A DNA stretch of 64,000 nucleotides from Verrucomicrobiota bacterium (lineage in GTDB: Bacteria > Verrucomicrobiota > Verrucomicrobiia > Opitutales > Opitutaceae): positions 186,001 to 250,000 of the forward strand of contig JAEWBF010000039.1 in assembly GCA_023391285.1 (NCBI GenBank). The letters are read 5' to 3'. The notes beneath the pieces were generated by a model. That model had not been told where the DNA came from and did not search any database. It saw only the letters and a program-made list of their open reading frames with translations. Positions 1-8,921 of the stretch are shown piece by piece (the stretch's first letter is position 1; each line of letters starts with the position of its first letter). The position numbers were made by a program, and so were the translations under genes.

Positions 1-184
1 GAAGGTGCACCGCCGCATGTATCCGATTTTCAAGACGCTCTTCATCGAGCCCAATCCGGTGCCGGTTAAAATCGCGCTCGCCCGCGCCGGCATCATCGGC
101 TCGGCCGAAGTGCGTGCGCCGTTGTGCGAAATGACCGCCGCCAATCTCAAGGTGCTCGAACAAGCGCTCGCCCAACTCCGCTGA
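1..184 (+). CDS. dapA: 4-hydroxy-tetrahydrodipicolinate synthase, C-terminal end (5' part outside window)
   Basis: An open frame enters from the left edge and stops at a TGA ending at 184. The last ~60 residues include the sequence NPVPVKIAL, which is typical of the C-terminal region of DapA, where NP(I/V)P(V/T)K is conserved. DapA condenses pyruvate with aspartate semialdehyde in the lysine/diaminopimelate pathway. The assignment is reinforced by dapB starting 2 bases after this stop, the next enzyme of the same pathway. The catalytic Lys and Tyr lie outside the window, so activity cannot be judged. Confidence 0.85.
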   Translation, partial: KVHRRMYPIFKTLFIEPNPVPVKIALARAGIIGSAEVRAPLCEMTAANLKVLEQALAQLR

Positions 185-186
185 CC

Positions 187-918
187 ATGGCCTTGCGTAT
201 TCAAATTGTGGGTTCGCGCGGCCGCATGGGTCAGGCGATTGCCGCGGCGGCGAAGGAGATGGGCTTTGTCGTCAGCTCCGCGATCGACGCCGGCGAAGAT
301 CCTCGTCCCGGCATGGACGCATCCGACGTGGTGATCGATTTCAGTGCGCATCACGCGACCGAGAAAATCCTGACGCTCGCGGTCGAACGTCGCAAACCGC
401 TGATCGTTGGCACGACCGGGCATAGCGCCGACCAAAAGGAAAAACTGCAAAAAGTCGCATCCGCCGTTCCGTGCGTCTGGGCCGGGAATTACTCCGTCGG
501 CGTCAATCTCCTCTTCGCGCTCACGCGCCGTGCTGCCTCCGTGCTCGGCTCGGACTACGACGCCGAGGTCATCGAGATGCACCACCGCTTCAAGAAAGAC
601 GCCCCCAGTGGCACGGCGGCGCGGCTGCTCGAAATCATCCTCGAAGAGCGGAAGCTCGACGCCAACGCGCTTCGTCACGGCCGCAGCGGCATCACCGGCG
701 AACGCACGCCGACGGAAGTTGGTATCCATGCGCTACGCGGCGGCGATGTCGTTGGGGATCACACAGTGATGTTTGCCGCACTTGGCGAACGCCTCGAACT
801 CACGCACAAGGCGAGCGATCGCGGGATTTTCGCGCGCGGAGCGTTGCGAGCGGCCCAATGGGTCGTCACCCAGCCCGCGGGCGTCTACGACATGCAGGAC
901 GTGCTTGGGCTGAAGTAG
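187..918 (+). CDS. dapB: 4-hydroxy-tetrahydrodipicolinate reductase
   Basis: The 243-residue protein has the NAD(P)-binding loop GSRGRMG at residues 10-16. It also has the family signature EMHHRFKKDAPSGTA, giving His132 and Lys136 as the equivalents of the E. coli catalytic His159 and Lys163. Length is normal for DapB (240-270). It reduces the DapA product to tetrahydrodipicolinate in the cytoplasm. The frame is open upstream to 124, but that part lies inside dapA; the ATG at 187, directly after the dapA stop, gives a standard DapB N-terminus. Transcription is most likely joined with dapA and ruvA. Confidence 0.95.
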   Translation: MALRIQIVGSRGRMGQAIAAAAKEMGFVVSSAIDAGEDPRPGMDASDVVIDFSAHHATEKILTLAVERRKPLIVGTTGHSADQKEKLQKVASAVPCVWAGNYSVGVNLLFALTRRAASVLGSDYDAEVIEMHHRFKKDAPSGTAARLLEIILEERKLDANALRHGRSGITGERTPTEVGIHALRGGDVVGDHTVMFAALGERLELTHKASDRGIFARGALRAAQWVVTQPAGVYDMQDVLGLK

Positions 919-941
919 CCCTTGCATCGTTTTCGATCGCG

Positions 942-1544
942 ATGATCACTTCGATTCAAGGCACGCTCACAGCTGCTTCACCGCTGCACGCGGTCGTCGA
1001 ACTGAATGGCTTCGGCTACGAAGTGAACATTCCGGTGACCACCGCTGAGAAATTACCGCAACCCGGAGCGACCGTAAAACTCCACACGTTGGTCATCTAT
1101 CGAGAGGATTCGCAAACGCTCTACGGCTTCGCCGACCCGGCGGATCGCGACTTCTTCCGATTGATGATCGAGCATGTGACCGGCGTCGGTCCCAAGGTCG
1201 CACTCAGCATCATGAGCCGACTCTCGCTCCCAATGCTGCAAAGCGCGATTCGCATGGGCGATGTCACAACGCTCGCGAAGTGTCCGGGCATTGGGAAGAA
1301 AACCGCCGAGCGACTGATCGTCGAATTACGCGCAAAGGTTGGCTCCTCCGAAACGCCCGCCTCGATCACCTCCCCTTCCGGCGAAGGCGCCGATACAAGC
1401 AGTGCCCATCGCGACGCGGTCGCCGCTCTGGTGGCCCTTGGCTACAAGGCCGCCGACGCGGACCAAGCTGTTCGCCGCGCGAAAGTCTCTCTCGGCAGCG
1501 ATGCGACGACGGAAGCGCTGGTGAAACGAGCGCTCGCCCAGTGA
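942..1544 (+). CDS. ruvA: Holliday junction branch migration protein RuvA
   Basis: The 200-residue protein starts MITSIQGTL, as RuvA proteins do, with an N-terminal OB-fold. Two helix-hairpin-helix motifs follow: VTGVGPKVALSIM (about residue 80) and CPGIGKKTAERLIVEL (about residue 112). After a Ser/Thr-rich linker comes the small C-terminal domain that contacts RuvB (HRDAVAALVALGYK onward). RuvA tetramers bind four-way junctions and recruit the RuvB motor. It lies 23 bases after dapB in the same direction. Neither ruvB nor ruvC is next to it. The long frame open upstream overlaps dapB and is not coding. Confidence 0.95.
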   Translation: MITSIQGTLTAASPLHAVVELNGFGYEVNIPVTTAEKLPQPGATVKLHTLVIYREDSQTLYGFADPADRDFFRLMIEHVTGVGPKVALSIMSRLSLPMLQSAIRMGDVTTLAKCPGIGKKTAERLIVELRAKVGSSETPASITSPSGEGADTSSAHRDAVAALVALGYKAADADQAVRRAKVSLGSDATTEALVKRALAQ

Positions 1545-1596
1545 CGCGACGCAACGCGCGGCAGTGCCGCGCGTGCGAAATTCGCTCGTTGCCCCG

Positions 1597-2265
1597 TCAG
1601 CGTTGGAAACGCCAAGCCACGGGGAGCACTTCGTTCTCGCGCTCCGCGGGCTGGAACGGCGCTTGGATCATCAAGTTCTCCGTCCGGAACGCGGGTTGCG
1701 TTTCAAAACGAAGCTTGTCGACCGCCACCGGTTGCAGGTTCACCTGGCTCACCCAATCCAACGTCGCGCGTTCGGCGGAATCGTTGGCCGTGGCGTCGCT
1801 GACCAATCCTGCGAACACCGGCTGCAAGGGCTGACGCGCGGGCGCGGGCTCGACCGCCAGGACTGACACAGGAGCGCTCTGTGCGACTTCAAGCGAAGCC
1901 GGAGCTTCGACAGCGGCCACCGCCGTCGGCGATTGCCCTGAAGTCGACTCGCCAAGTCCGCTTCGATTCACCACCACCAGAGCCACACAGGCTGCAGCGG
2001 CCATCGCTCCCATAACATAAGTCGCCGCGTTCCAGCGGGACCGCCGCGGTGGAAACTCCACCACCTGTCCGCCCCCCGGCTGCGTTTGAGGACGAAAGCT
2101 CTCCGCGAGGATTGCGCATGCTTTCTGCATTTGGCAATACTCGCGGTAAACCTTTCTACGTTCGGGATTCCGCTGGATCTCGGCCTCGAGCAAGGCTGCG
2201 TCTGACGCGTTGATCTGATGATCTACGTAGAGATTCAGCAGCTCGATGAACTTGGACTCTTTCAT
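1597..2265 (-). CDS. Membrane-anchored anti-sigma factor of the adjacent ECF sigma factor
   Basis: The 222-residue protein has a cytoplasmic N-terminal part of about 75 residues (MKESKFIELLNLYVDHQI...), one membrane segment near residues 80-100 (AATYVMGAMAAAACVALVVV) and a periplasmic tail of low complexity. Its ATG overlaps the stop codon of the sigma gene (ATGA, 2262-2265), so the two are translationally coupled. That arrangement, with one membrane span, is the usual anti-sigma layout. The N-terminus lacks the HxxxCxxC zinc motif of ZAS anti-sigma factors. The function is therefore inferred from context and topology rather than from a recognised domain. Confidence 0.75.
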   Translation of the reverse strand: MKESKFIELLNLYVDHQINASDAALLEAEIQRNPERRKVYREYCQMQKACAILAESFRPQTQPGGGQVVEFPPRRSRWNAATYVMGAMAAAACVALVVVNRSGLGESTSGQSPTAVAAVEAPASLEVAQSAPVSVLAVEPAPARQPLQPVFAGLVSDATANDSAERATLDWVSQVNLQPVAVDKLRFETQPAFRTENLMIQAPFQPAERENEVLPVAWRFQR

Positions 2266-2864
2266 TTGAAATCTTCCCCCAATCTACTGCGCAGGCTCTC
2301 GCGAGCGCGCGCGATACGGCTCTTCACCGTGCCAACGGAGATCTTCAGGATAGCCGCGATCTCTTCGTAGGACAGGTTCTTCACGTTGCGGAGGATCAGG
2401 ATCTCCTTGTGCTTCGCACTGAGCTTTTCCATCCCCCGCCCGATCCGCGAAACGAATTCCTGCGTGACGGCGATGTCATCCGGCGTTTCGACTTCCGCCG
2501 GGATGACTTCGGCGAGCGTCGTGGTGTTGTCGTTGCTGACCGGCGCATCGATCGAGACCGACTGGTCGCGTTTGCGGCGCCACCAATACCAGTAGCGATT
2601 GCGCGCGAGATTCGTGGCGATCTGGTAAAGCCACGTCGAAAACGCGGAGTCTCCGCGAAAATGAGTGAGCCCGCGATGAGCGCGGATGAACGCGTCCTGC
2701 GTCACCTCTTCGGCGTCCTGCGAATTGCGCAGGAGCTGGTTCACCATCGAGTAGATGCGATCCCAATATCGGGTGACCATCTCGTCAAAAGCGGCGGTGT
2801 CGCCGGCTTTGAAGCGGTCCACAAGCATACGATCGAGGGCAACTTCCTGCGCTTTGGAAGACAT
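2262..2864 (-). CDS. ECF (RpoE-like) RNA polymerase sigma factor
   Basis: The 200-residue protein has a sigma-2 region with the core-binding and -10 recognition sequence (NSQDAEEVTQDAFIRAHRG, then FSTWLYQIATNLARN). Its sigma-4 region contains a helix-turn-helix (LSYEEIAAILKISVGTVKSR). It directs RNA polymerase to a stress or envelope regulon and is presumably held inactive by the membrane protein encoded immediately downstream. The frame is open up to 2909, but the ATG at 2864 is preceded by a GAGGA ribosome-binding sequence and gives a standard ECF N-terminus, so it was chosen as start. Confidence 0.93.
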   Translation of the reverse strand: MSSKAQEVALDRMLVDRFKAGDTAAFDEMVTRYWDRIYSMVNQLLRNSQDAEEVTQDAFIRAHRGLTHFRGDSAFSTWLYQIATNLARNRYWYWWRRKRDQSVSIDAPVSNDNTTTLAEVIPAEVETPDDIAVTQEFVSRIGRGMEKLSAKHKEILILRNVKNLSYEEIAAILKISVGTVKSRIARARESLRSRLGEDFK

Positions 2865-3035
2865 ACGTTCTTCCTCGGTGTGATGGGTGTATGTCTGGAT
2901 TGTTCCCACGATTTTCGCTCAACGATGTCTCCTTACGCCCCAAGCGGGGTCCGGTCAACCGTCGCACCCGAATTGTCCTAAAAACTGCTTGCCTTCGCTT
3001 GGAGCCGAAACCCATTTTGCTTGTTCCGTCAGCGA

Positions 3036-3110
3036 GGGTTGGTAGCTCAATGGTAGAGCAGCGTCCTTTTAAGTCGTTGGTTCTGGGTTCGAATCCCAGC
3101 CAACCCACCA
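3036..3110 (+). tRNA. tRNA-Lys (anticodon TTT)
   Basis: A complete cloverleaf can be drawn. The acceptor stem is GGGTTGG (3036-3042) with CCAACCC (3100-3106), followed by A and an encoded CCA. The D stem is GCTC/GAGC, the T stem CTGGG/CCCAG around TTCGAAT. The anticodon loop is CTTTTAA (3066-3072) with TTT at 3068-3070. The anticodon stem GCGTC/GTCGT contains a G-T pair and a T-T mismatch but otherwise pairs. Confidence 0.95.
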
Positions 3111-3155
3111 TTTCTAACTGTTCCATTTCCGTCATTCCGGGCTTCGGCCCCATCC

Positions 3156-3803
3156 ATGAAACGTCTCGTCATTGTCGAAGATCAGACCGCCATCCGTGAG
3201 ATGCTCGTCGAGATCCTTCGGCTCGACGCCAACTACCAATTGGTTGGCGAAAGCGGCGACGGCCAAAGCGCCCTCGCGCTCTGCCTCGACGTCAAACCCG
3301 ACTTGCTGGTTCTCGACGCGAAGCTGCCCGGCCTGAACGGCGTCGATCTTCTCCGGCGGATCAGCAAGAAACTGCCGGACATGCGCGTGCTCGTGTTCTC
3401 CGGTCACGAAAATCCCGTGCTGATTCGCGAAATGCTCGAGTCCGGCGCCCACGGCTTTGTCGAAAAAACCGCCGGTCTCTTCGAGTTCAAGAAAGGCCTC
3501 GAAACCGTCGCCAATGGCGGCACCTATTTCGGCCCCGCGGTCGCCGCCCTGCTCCGCAACGTCGTCGCCAATCCGTCCGCGAGCAACACCTCCGATTTCC
3601 TCACCGACCGCGAACGCGAGATTCTTCAGCTCGTCGCCGAAAGCCACAGCACGAAGGAAATTGCCGCGAAGCTCGGAATCAGCATCAAGACGGTCGACAA
3701 CCACCGCACGAATCTCATGCGCAAACTCAATCTCCACGACGTTGCGAGTCTCACTCGCTACGCCTTGGAAGTCGGCCTGATTGAGCCCAAGAAATCGCTG
3801 TAA
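3156..3803 (+). CDS. NarL/FixJ-family response regulator
   Basis: The 215-residue protein has an N-terminal receiver domain with acidic residues near residue 9 (VIVED) and the phosphoacceptor Asp54 (LVLDAKLPG), Ser at ~82 (VFSGH) and a Lys following FVEK. A C-terminal LuxR-type helix-turn-helix follows (LTDREREILQLVAE, then STKEIAAKLGISIKTVDNHR). It should bind DNA as a phosphorylation-dependent dimer. No histidine kinase gene is adjacent, so the partner is unknown. It starts 46 bases after tRNA-Lys and is followed 59 bases later by the Pal-like lipoprotein gene. Confidence 0.93.
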   Translation: MKRLVIVEDQTAIREMLVEILRLDANYQLVGESGDGQSALALCLDVKPDLLVLDAKLPGLNGVDLLRRISKKLPDMRVLVFSGHENPVLIREMLESGAHGFVEKTAGLFEFKKGLETVANGGTYFGPAVAALLRNVVANPSASNTSDFLTDREREILQLVAESHSTKEIAAKLGISIKTVDNHRTNLMRKLNLHDVASLTRYALEVGLIEPKKSL

Positions 3804-3862
3804 AAGCCTTGCCGGTCCAGAGGCTTTGCCCAATTAGTCCCGCCCGGACTCCCCGCTCTTCC

Positions 3863-4423
3863 ATGAACATTGCCTCGAAGAAGTTTTTCCTCGTTCTCGC
3901 CAGCGCCGCCTTCCTTCTCGCGGGCTGCACTAAAAAACCCAAGCGCCCCGATCCGAGCGCGACCGTGCTTGGCCAGCAACCCGGCGGCGGCAGCAGCCAG
4001 CTCATGACTCAAGACATCGGCCTCACCGCCGATCCGATGAGCGGTCTCGAGTCGCGCGGGCCGGGCGTCATCGAGGACGAGAACACCATTCGTGGCCTCC
4101 TCCAGCCGGTGTATTTCGATTTCGACCAGTCCGCGATCAAACCCAGCGAGCGTCCGAAACTGCAGGAAGCCGCCCGCTATCTTTCCGAAAATCCCCAGCA
4201 CCGCATCCTCCTCGAAGGTCACGCCGACTGGCGCGGCACGGCGGAATATAACCTCGGCCTCGGCGATCGCCGCGCAGCCTCAGCTCAGCGCTACCTCGCG
4301 ACTCTCACCTCCGCCGACAAAATCGAAACCGTTTCCAAGGGCAGCCTCGAAGCCACGCAAAACGGCGATGACGCCACCATGGCGCAGGATCGCCGCGTGG
4401 AGATCGTCATCCTGAAGAAATAA
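3863..4423 (+). CDS. pal: OmpA/Pal-family peptidoglycan-associated lipoprotein
   Basis: The 186-residue protein has a lipoprotein signal peptide ending in LLAGC (Cys about residue 19). A ~60-residue linker precedes a C-terminal OmpA-like domain. That domain shows YFDFDQSAIKP and the peptidoglycan-binding signature LLEGHADWRGTAEYNLGLG. Pal anchors the outer membrane to peptidoglycan and normally works with TolA/TolB, none of which are nearby. The ATG at 3863 was preferred over an in-frame upstream start (3809) because it places the signal peptide at the N-terminus. A strong hairpin terminator follows. Confidence 0.87.
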   Translation: MNIASKKFFLVLASAAFLLAGCTKKPKRPDPSATVLGQQPGGGSSQLMTQDIGLTADPMSGLESRGPGVIEDENTIRGLLQPVYFDFDQSAIKPSERPKLQEAARYLSENPQHRILLEGHADWRGTAEYNLGLGDRRAASAQRYLATLTSADKIETVSKGSLEATQNGDDATMAQDRRVEIVILKK

Positions 4424-4454
4424 TCACCGGCATCACTCGCGTGAATCGCAACAG

Positions 4455-4480
4455 GCCCCGGCAAACCGCCGGGGCTTTTT
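4455..4480 (+). terminator. Rho-independent terminator after the Pal gene
   Basis: A perfect 8-bp stem GCCCCGGC/GCCGGGGC (4455-4462 and 4468-4475) with a 5-nt loop is followed by five T residues. It lies between convergent genes ending at 4423 (plus) and 4518 (minus). A second GC-rich hairpin, GCGGGC...GCCCGC, follows at about 4490-4507 and may serve the minus-strand gene. Confidence 0.85.
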
Positions 4481-4517
4481 ATTGGCCGTGCGGGCGCTTC
4501 AGCCCGCGCGTTCTCTC

Positions 4518-5891
4518 CTATCCTTTCGCCAACTCCGCCAACACACGCTTCGTCGTCGCCGTGCCGCGTTTCATGATGTCGAGATTGAAGCTCTCGTTCG
4601 GCGCATGGAGATTGTCCTCCGGCAGAAACAGCCCGAACAGAATCGAATCAAGCCCCGTCACGCGCTTGATATCTGCGATGATCGGCACGCTCCCGCCTTC
4701 GCGCAAATACAACGGCGGGCTGCCCCAAACTTCCGCGACCGCCTTCTCCGTCGCACGAAACGCCTTCGCCAAGACAGGCGACTGATCCTTTGGCGTGTTC
4801 GACTTTCCTGGCGGCACGACGACATACGGGTCCGCCTTGTGCTGATCGACGAAATCGATCTTCACCCCGCTCGGCGTCCGCGCGCGAATCGCCTCCATCA
4901 CAAGTTTCTTGATCGCGTCCGGCTTCTGATTCGGCACCAACCGGCAGCTGATCTTCGCGAAGGCCTTGCTCGGGATTACGGTCTTTGTGCCTTCGCCCTG
5001 ATAGCCGCCGCCAATCCCATTGATCTCGAGCGTCGGCTGAAAACGCAGCGATTCAAACGGCGAGAATCCCGGCGGCGTGTAGAACGTATCGATCCCGAGA
5101 AATTCCTTATACGCCTTTTCGTCCGCCCCGAGTTTCTTCAGCTCCTCCCGTTCCCACGGATGCACGTCCAGCACCTCATCATAAAAACCAGGGACGTTCA
5201 CGCGCCCATCGGCCGTGTGCAGCGTCGCCAGAATCTCGGCCAGCGCTTGTATTGGATTTCTGAGCACGCCGCCGTGCAACCCGGAGTGCAGGTCCCCTTT
5301 CGCTCCCGTCACGTGCACGTCGAATAGCGCGAGTCCGCGCAGACCGGTCGTGATCACCACCCGATCCGCCGAGGGCAAAACCGTGTCCGACAAGTAAACG
5401 AAATCCGCTTCCTTGAGCCGCTCTTGATGGGACTCGAGAAATTCCGGGAAGCTCGGGCTGCCCATCTCCTCCTCGCCTTCGACCAGAAACGTGATGCGCA
5501 ACGGCAGATCCGGCTGCTCCTCCAACAACGAGGCCACCGCGGCGATGTTCGCCATCAGCGGTCCCTTGTTGTCCGCCGCACCGCGACCGTAAATTCGGTT
5601 GCCCACAATCGTCGGCTCGAACGCCGGCGTCTTCCACAATTCCAACGGATCCGCCGGCTGCACATCGTAGTGCCCATAGATCACCACGTGCGGCCACGCC
5701 GGATTGTCGCCGCGCTGCGCGAATACGATCGGATGCAGCTTGGTTTTCACCACCTCCACCTTGAAGCCCATCGAGCTCAGCAGGTCCGACACGAACCGCT
5801 GCGCCCCCTGCATGCCTTCCTTGAACTTCGAATCGGCCGAGACGCTCTGGTGACGAATGAACTCCTTCAGCTTTTCAACAGGATCGAACAT
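4518..5891 (-). CDS. M20-family metallopeptidase (dipeptidase)
   Basis: The 457-residue protein carries the di-zinc M20 motifs in order: YGHYDVQP (His74, Asp76), YGRGAADNKGP (Asp107) and VEGEEEMGSP (the Glu141-Glu142 pair supplying the general base and a ligand). A lid/dimerisation domain sits in the middle. This arrangement is that of carnosinase-like peptidases that hydrolyse dipeptides. No signal peptide is visible, so it is probably cytoplasmic. Exact substrate cannot be told from sequence. It is convergent with pal and 57 bases downstream of the M48 gene in the same direction. Confidence 0.9.
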   Translation of the reverse strand: MFDPVEKLKEFIRHQSVSADSKFKEGMQGAQRFVSDLLSSMGFKVEVVKTKLHPIVFAQRGDNPAWPHVVIYGHYDVQPADPLELWKTPAFEPTIVGNRIYGRGAADNKGPLMANIAAVASLLEEQPDLPLRITFLVEGEEEMGSPSFPEFLESHQERLKEADFVYLSDTVLPSADRVVITTGLRGLALFDVHVTGAKGDLHSGLHGGVLRNPIQALAEILATLHTADGRVNVPGFYDEVLDVHPWEREELKKLGADEKAYKEFLGIDTFYTPPGFSPFESLRFQPTLEINGIGGGYQGEGTKTVIPSKAFAKISCRLVPNQKPDAIKKLVMEAIRARTPSGVKIDFVDQHKADPYVVVPPGKSNTPKDQSPVLAKAFRATEKAVAEVWGSPPLYLREGGSVPIIADIKRVTGLDSILFGLFLPEDNLHAPNESFNLDIMKRGTATTKRVLAELAKG

Positions 5892-5948
5892 GCCGCCAAC
5901 CTGCGCACGTCGCCCGCATCCGCCAACCGCAAAACTTCGCGCCGACCT

Positions 5949-6728
5949 TCAATACTTCGCGCGGTTCGCCTCGTAAATCGGCAGGACTTCCGGAATCTGC
6001 GCCTCCAGATTCGCGATGCGCCGATCGTCCGACGGATGCGTCGACAACAGCTCCGGCATTTTTCCGCCTCCGCTTTTCTCCGCCATTTTCCGCCAGAACG
6101 TCACCGACGCCCGCGGGTCGTAGCCCGCGTAAGCCGAAAATCTCAGCCCAATGTAATCCGCCTCGCTCTCGTGCGAACGCGAATACGCCAGCGTCCCGCC
6201 CGCCGCGCCCACGCCATAGGCCGCCAAAATCAAATCGCGATGCTCGCTGTTGCGCGTCAGCAGCTCCGTCGCAAGCGCGCCCACCGTCGCCCCCACCATC
6301 GCGGTCGCCCGTTGCGCACTGTGCCGGCTCGTCACGTGCGCAATCTCATGGCCCATGACAAACGCGAGTTCGTCATCCGTCGCCGCCAGATTCAACAATC
6401 CCGTGTAGACGCCCACTTTCCCGCCGGGCAGCGCAAACGCATTCACCGTGTCCGGCGCATCGAACACCACGAACTCCCACTGCGCATCCGGCATCCGATC
6501 GCCGACCGCCTGCGCGATGCGTTGCCCCACTCGGCGCACGCGATCATTCGCTGCCTTGTCGGTGGAGACTTTTTCTTGCGCACGGATTTCCGCGAACGCC
6601 TGAGTGCCCATCTGCACGTCGTCGAAGATCGGCAGAATCAGCGCCTGCCGCCCCGTCTCGGGCACCGTATAACATCCCGCCAGCCACAGGACCGATCCCA
6701 CGAGGAGCGCGCGCAAGTATCGTTTCAT
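5949..6728 (-). CDS. M48-family metalloprotease lipoprotein
   Basis: The 259-residue protein has a lipoprotein signal peptide with LAGC (Cys19) and the zinc-binding HEIAH motif at residues 127-131. A second helix with SHESEAD supplies the third ligand. It resembles the small periplasmic BepA/LoiP (YggG)-type proteases that act on outer membrane proteins. It is expected to sit in the periplasm on the outer or inner membrane. There are no TPRs after the protease domain, so it is the short LoiP-like form rather than BepA. It lies between purH and the M20 gene on the same strand. Confidence 0.88.
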   Translation of the reverse strand: MKRYLRALLVGSVLWLAGCYTVPETGRQALILPIFDDVQMGTQAFAEIRAQEKVSTDKAANDRVRRVGQRIAQAVGDRMPDAQWEFVVFDAPDTVNAFALPGGKVGVYTGLLNLAATDDELAFVMGHEIAHVTSRHSAQRATAMVGATVGALATELLTRNSEHRDLILAAYGVGAAGGTLAYSRSHESEADYIGLRFSAYAGYDPRASVTFWRKMAEKSGGGKMPELLSTHPSDDRRIANLEAQIPEVLPIYEANRAKY

Positions 6729-6795
6729 GCGCGCATTCCTACTCAGCTCGCGTTGGCCCGCAAGCCGCGAGGGATCGGGACATCCCTGAGTCCGA

Positions 6796-8355
6796 TCAGT
6801 GCTTAAAGTGACGCACGCCGGTGAACACCATCGCCATCCCGCGCTCGTCCGCCGCCGCGATCACTTCCGCGTCGCGCACCGAACCTCCCGGCTGAATCGC
6901 CGCCGTCGCGCCCGCATTCGCGGCCGCGATCAATCCATCCGCAAACGGGAACAGCGCTTCGCTCGCCACCACGCTGCCCTTCAATTCGAGTTTCGCCTCT
7001 CCCGCTTTCCAGACCGCAATGCGCGAACTGTCCACGCGCGCCATTTGCCCCGCCCCCACGCCGAGTGTCTGCTCGCCGCGGCAGTAAACGATCGCGTTCG
7101 ACTTCACGTGCTTCGCGACTTTCCAGCCAAACATCATTCCCGCCCATTCCTCCGCCGTAGGCTCGCGTTTCGTGACGACTTTGAACTCGCGCACGTTGCC
7201 GAGCGTCCGGTCGCGATCCTGCACGAGCACACCGCCGACCACCGACCGAACTTCCCGCAACGCGTCCGCGCCGATCCCGCCTTTCGCGATCATCAACCGC
7301 AAATTCTTCTTCTTCGAAAAGATCGCCAGGGCCTCGTCGCTGAATCGCGGCGCGATGATCACTTCGGTGAAGATTTCCGCGATCGTCTTCGCCAGTTCGC
7401 CGCCGAGCGTCTGGTTCACGATGATGATGCCGCCAAACGGCGCCTGGCGATCCGTCGCGAAAGCCTTCTCCCACGCGTCTTCCAACGTATCCGCACTGGC
7501 CGCACCGCACGGATTCGTGTGCTTCAAAATCGCCACCGTCGGCCGCTCGAATTCGCCGATCAGATACGTCGCCGACGTGATATCCAAAATATTGTTATAG
7601 CTCAGCTCCTTCCCCTGCAGCTGCTCGAAGTGCTCGTGAAACGTCCCATACAACGCCGCCTGCTGGTGGGGATTCTCGCCATAACGCAGCGCCTGCGCCT
7701 TCTTCCAACTCATCGTCAGCGTCCCCGGAAATCCGCTCAGCGCTTCCAAGTCCGGCTCCGCCGCCTGCGCCTCGAGATAACGCGCGATCGCCGTGTCGTA
7801 GCTCCCCGTGCGCTGAAACACTTTCAATGCCAGCTTCCGCCGCAACTCCTGCAACTTCTCCGGCGCACTTCCTTCGTTCGCAAACGCCTGCAACACCGCA
7901 TCGTAATCTGCGGGATCGCACACGACGGTCACGCTTTCGTGATTCTTCGCCGCGCTGCGCAGCATCGAGGGTCCGCCAATGTCGATGTTCTCGATCGCTT
8001 CTTCGAAGCTCACGTTCGGCTTCGCCACCGTTTCCTCGAAGGGATACAGGTTCACCACGACCAGATCGATCAGCGCGATTTCGTTTCGCGCCGCTTGCGC
8101 GAGGTGCTCTTCCTTGTCCCGCCGGCACAATAGCCCGCCATGGATCTTCGGATGCAGCGTCTTCACGCGTCCTTCCATGATCTCCGGGAACCCCGTGTGC
8201 TGGCTCACCTCCGTCACCGGCAGGCCTTTTTCCGCCAGCAGTTTCGCCGTGCCGCCCGTCGAGAGCAGCGTGTAGCCGTGCTGCTGCACGAGCGCCGTGG
8301 CGAAGTCCACGAGTCCCCGTTTGTCGCTGACCGAAAGGAGCGCGAGTTTGGCCAT
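6796..8355 (-). CDS. purH: Bifunctional AICAR transformylase / IMP cyclohydrolase
   Basis: The 519-residue protein has an N-terminal cyclohydrolase (MGS-like) domain beginning ALLSVSDKRGL, with STGGTAKLL and GRVKTLHPKIHGGLL. A C-terminal AICAR transformylase domain contains AILKHTNPCGAA and ends with FTGVRHFKH, the normal PurH terminus. It catalyses the last two steps of IMP synthesis. The frame is open to 8475, but the ATG at 8355 gives the typical MAKLALLSVSDKRG start and full family length. No other pur genes are nearby. Confidence 0.96.
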   Translation of the reverse strand: MAKLALLSVSDKRGLVDFATALVQQHGYTLLSTGGTAKLLAEKGLPVTEVSQHTGFPEIMEGRVKTLHPKIHGGLLCRRDKEEHLAQAARNEIALIDLVVVNLYPFEETVAKPNVSFEEAIENIDIGGPSMLRSAAKNHESVTVVCDPADYDAVLQAFANEGSAPEKLQELRRKLALKVFQRTGSYDTAIARYLEAQAAEPDLEALSGFPGTLTMSWKKAQALRYGENPHQQAALYGTFHEHFEQLQGKELSYNNILDITSATYLIGEFERPTVAILKHTNPCGAASADTLEDAWEKAFATDRQAPFGGIIIVNQTLGGELAKTIAEIFTEVIIAPRFSDEALAIFSKKKNLRLMIAKGGIGADALREVRSVVGGVLVQDRDRTLGNVREFKVVTKREPTAEEWAGMMFGWKVAKHVKSNAIVYCRGEQTLGVGAGQMARVDSSRIAVWKAGEAKLELKGSVVASEALFPFADGLIAAANAGATAAIQPGGSVRDAEVIAAADERGMAMVFTGVRHFKH

Positions 8356-8486
8356 AAGCCGCGAGTTTTTGCGTCGTGGCACTCCACGCATCAAGCCGAT
8401 AACCACGCGATCTCGATGAACCGTCTCGCGGAGCGACCCGCATTTTCGCCGCTTGCCCGCCGCGGAATCCCTCATCTGTTAGCCGC

Positions 8487-8873
8487 GTGTCAATCGCTTC
8501 CAGCGAAGTTCCCGGTCTCAGTGCCCGACTCGACAAACTCGCCTATCACCATGGCGGGCCGTCGCTGCCTGCCGATAAACCTCACGCCTTCGTCTACTTC
8601 ATCACGATCCAGAATGCCTCCGAACGCGTCGTCACCTTGCTGGGCCGCAAATGGGTCGTTGTTCACGCCGACGGCAGCCAGCTGGTCGTCGAGGGCGATA
8701 AGATCGTCGGCGAAACCCCGCGCCTTTCCCCCGGCGAACAATTTTCCTACAACAGCTATCACGTCACCGGCACCGATGCCACCGCCTATGGCTGCTTCCA
8801 CGGCGTCGACGAAACGGGACAGAAAATTCATGTGCGGCTCCCCCCTTTCGAGATGCACATTCCCCGCGATTGA
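8487..8873 (+). CDS. apaG: ApaG domain protein
   Basis: The 128-residue protein matches the ApaG/DUF525 family in length and motifs: FVYFITIQNAS near residue 40, LGRKWVV and an extended beta-sandwich core, then GCFHGVD near the C-terminus. ApaG is a fibronectin-III-like single-domain protein whose precise role is uncertain (linked to Co2+ tolerance and diadenosine tetraphosphate metabolism in enterics). It uses a GTG start at 8487, divergent from purH, and is followed 48 bases later by the beta-CASP gene. Confidence 0.87.
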   Translation: MSIASSEVPGLSARLDKLAYHHGGPSLPADKPHAFVYFITIQNASERVVTLLGRKWVVVHADGSQLVVEGDKIVGETPRLSPGEQFSYNSYHVTGTDATAYGCFHGVDETGQKIHVRLPPFEMHIPRD

Positions 8874-8921
8874 AAATCCTCTCGTTCTCCCCGGCTTTCT
8901 CGTTCTCTGTCTGCGCGATTC

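Noticed and set aside
6729..8500. A purine riboswitch upstream of purH
   Set aside because: The leader between 8356 and 8486 is only ~130 bases shared with the divergent apaG gene and I could not find the conserved loop-loop purine aptamer sequence.
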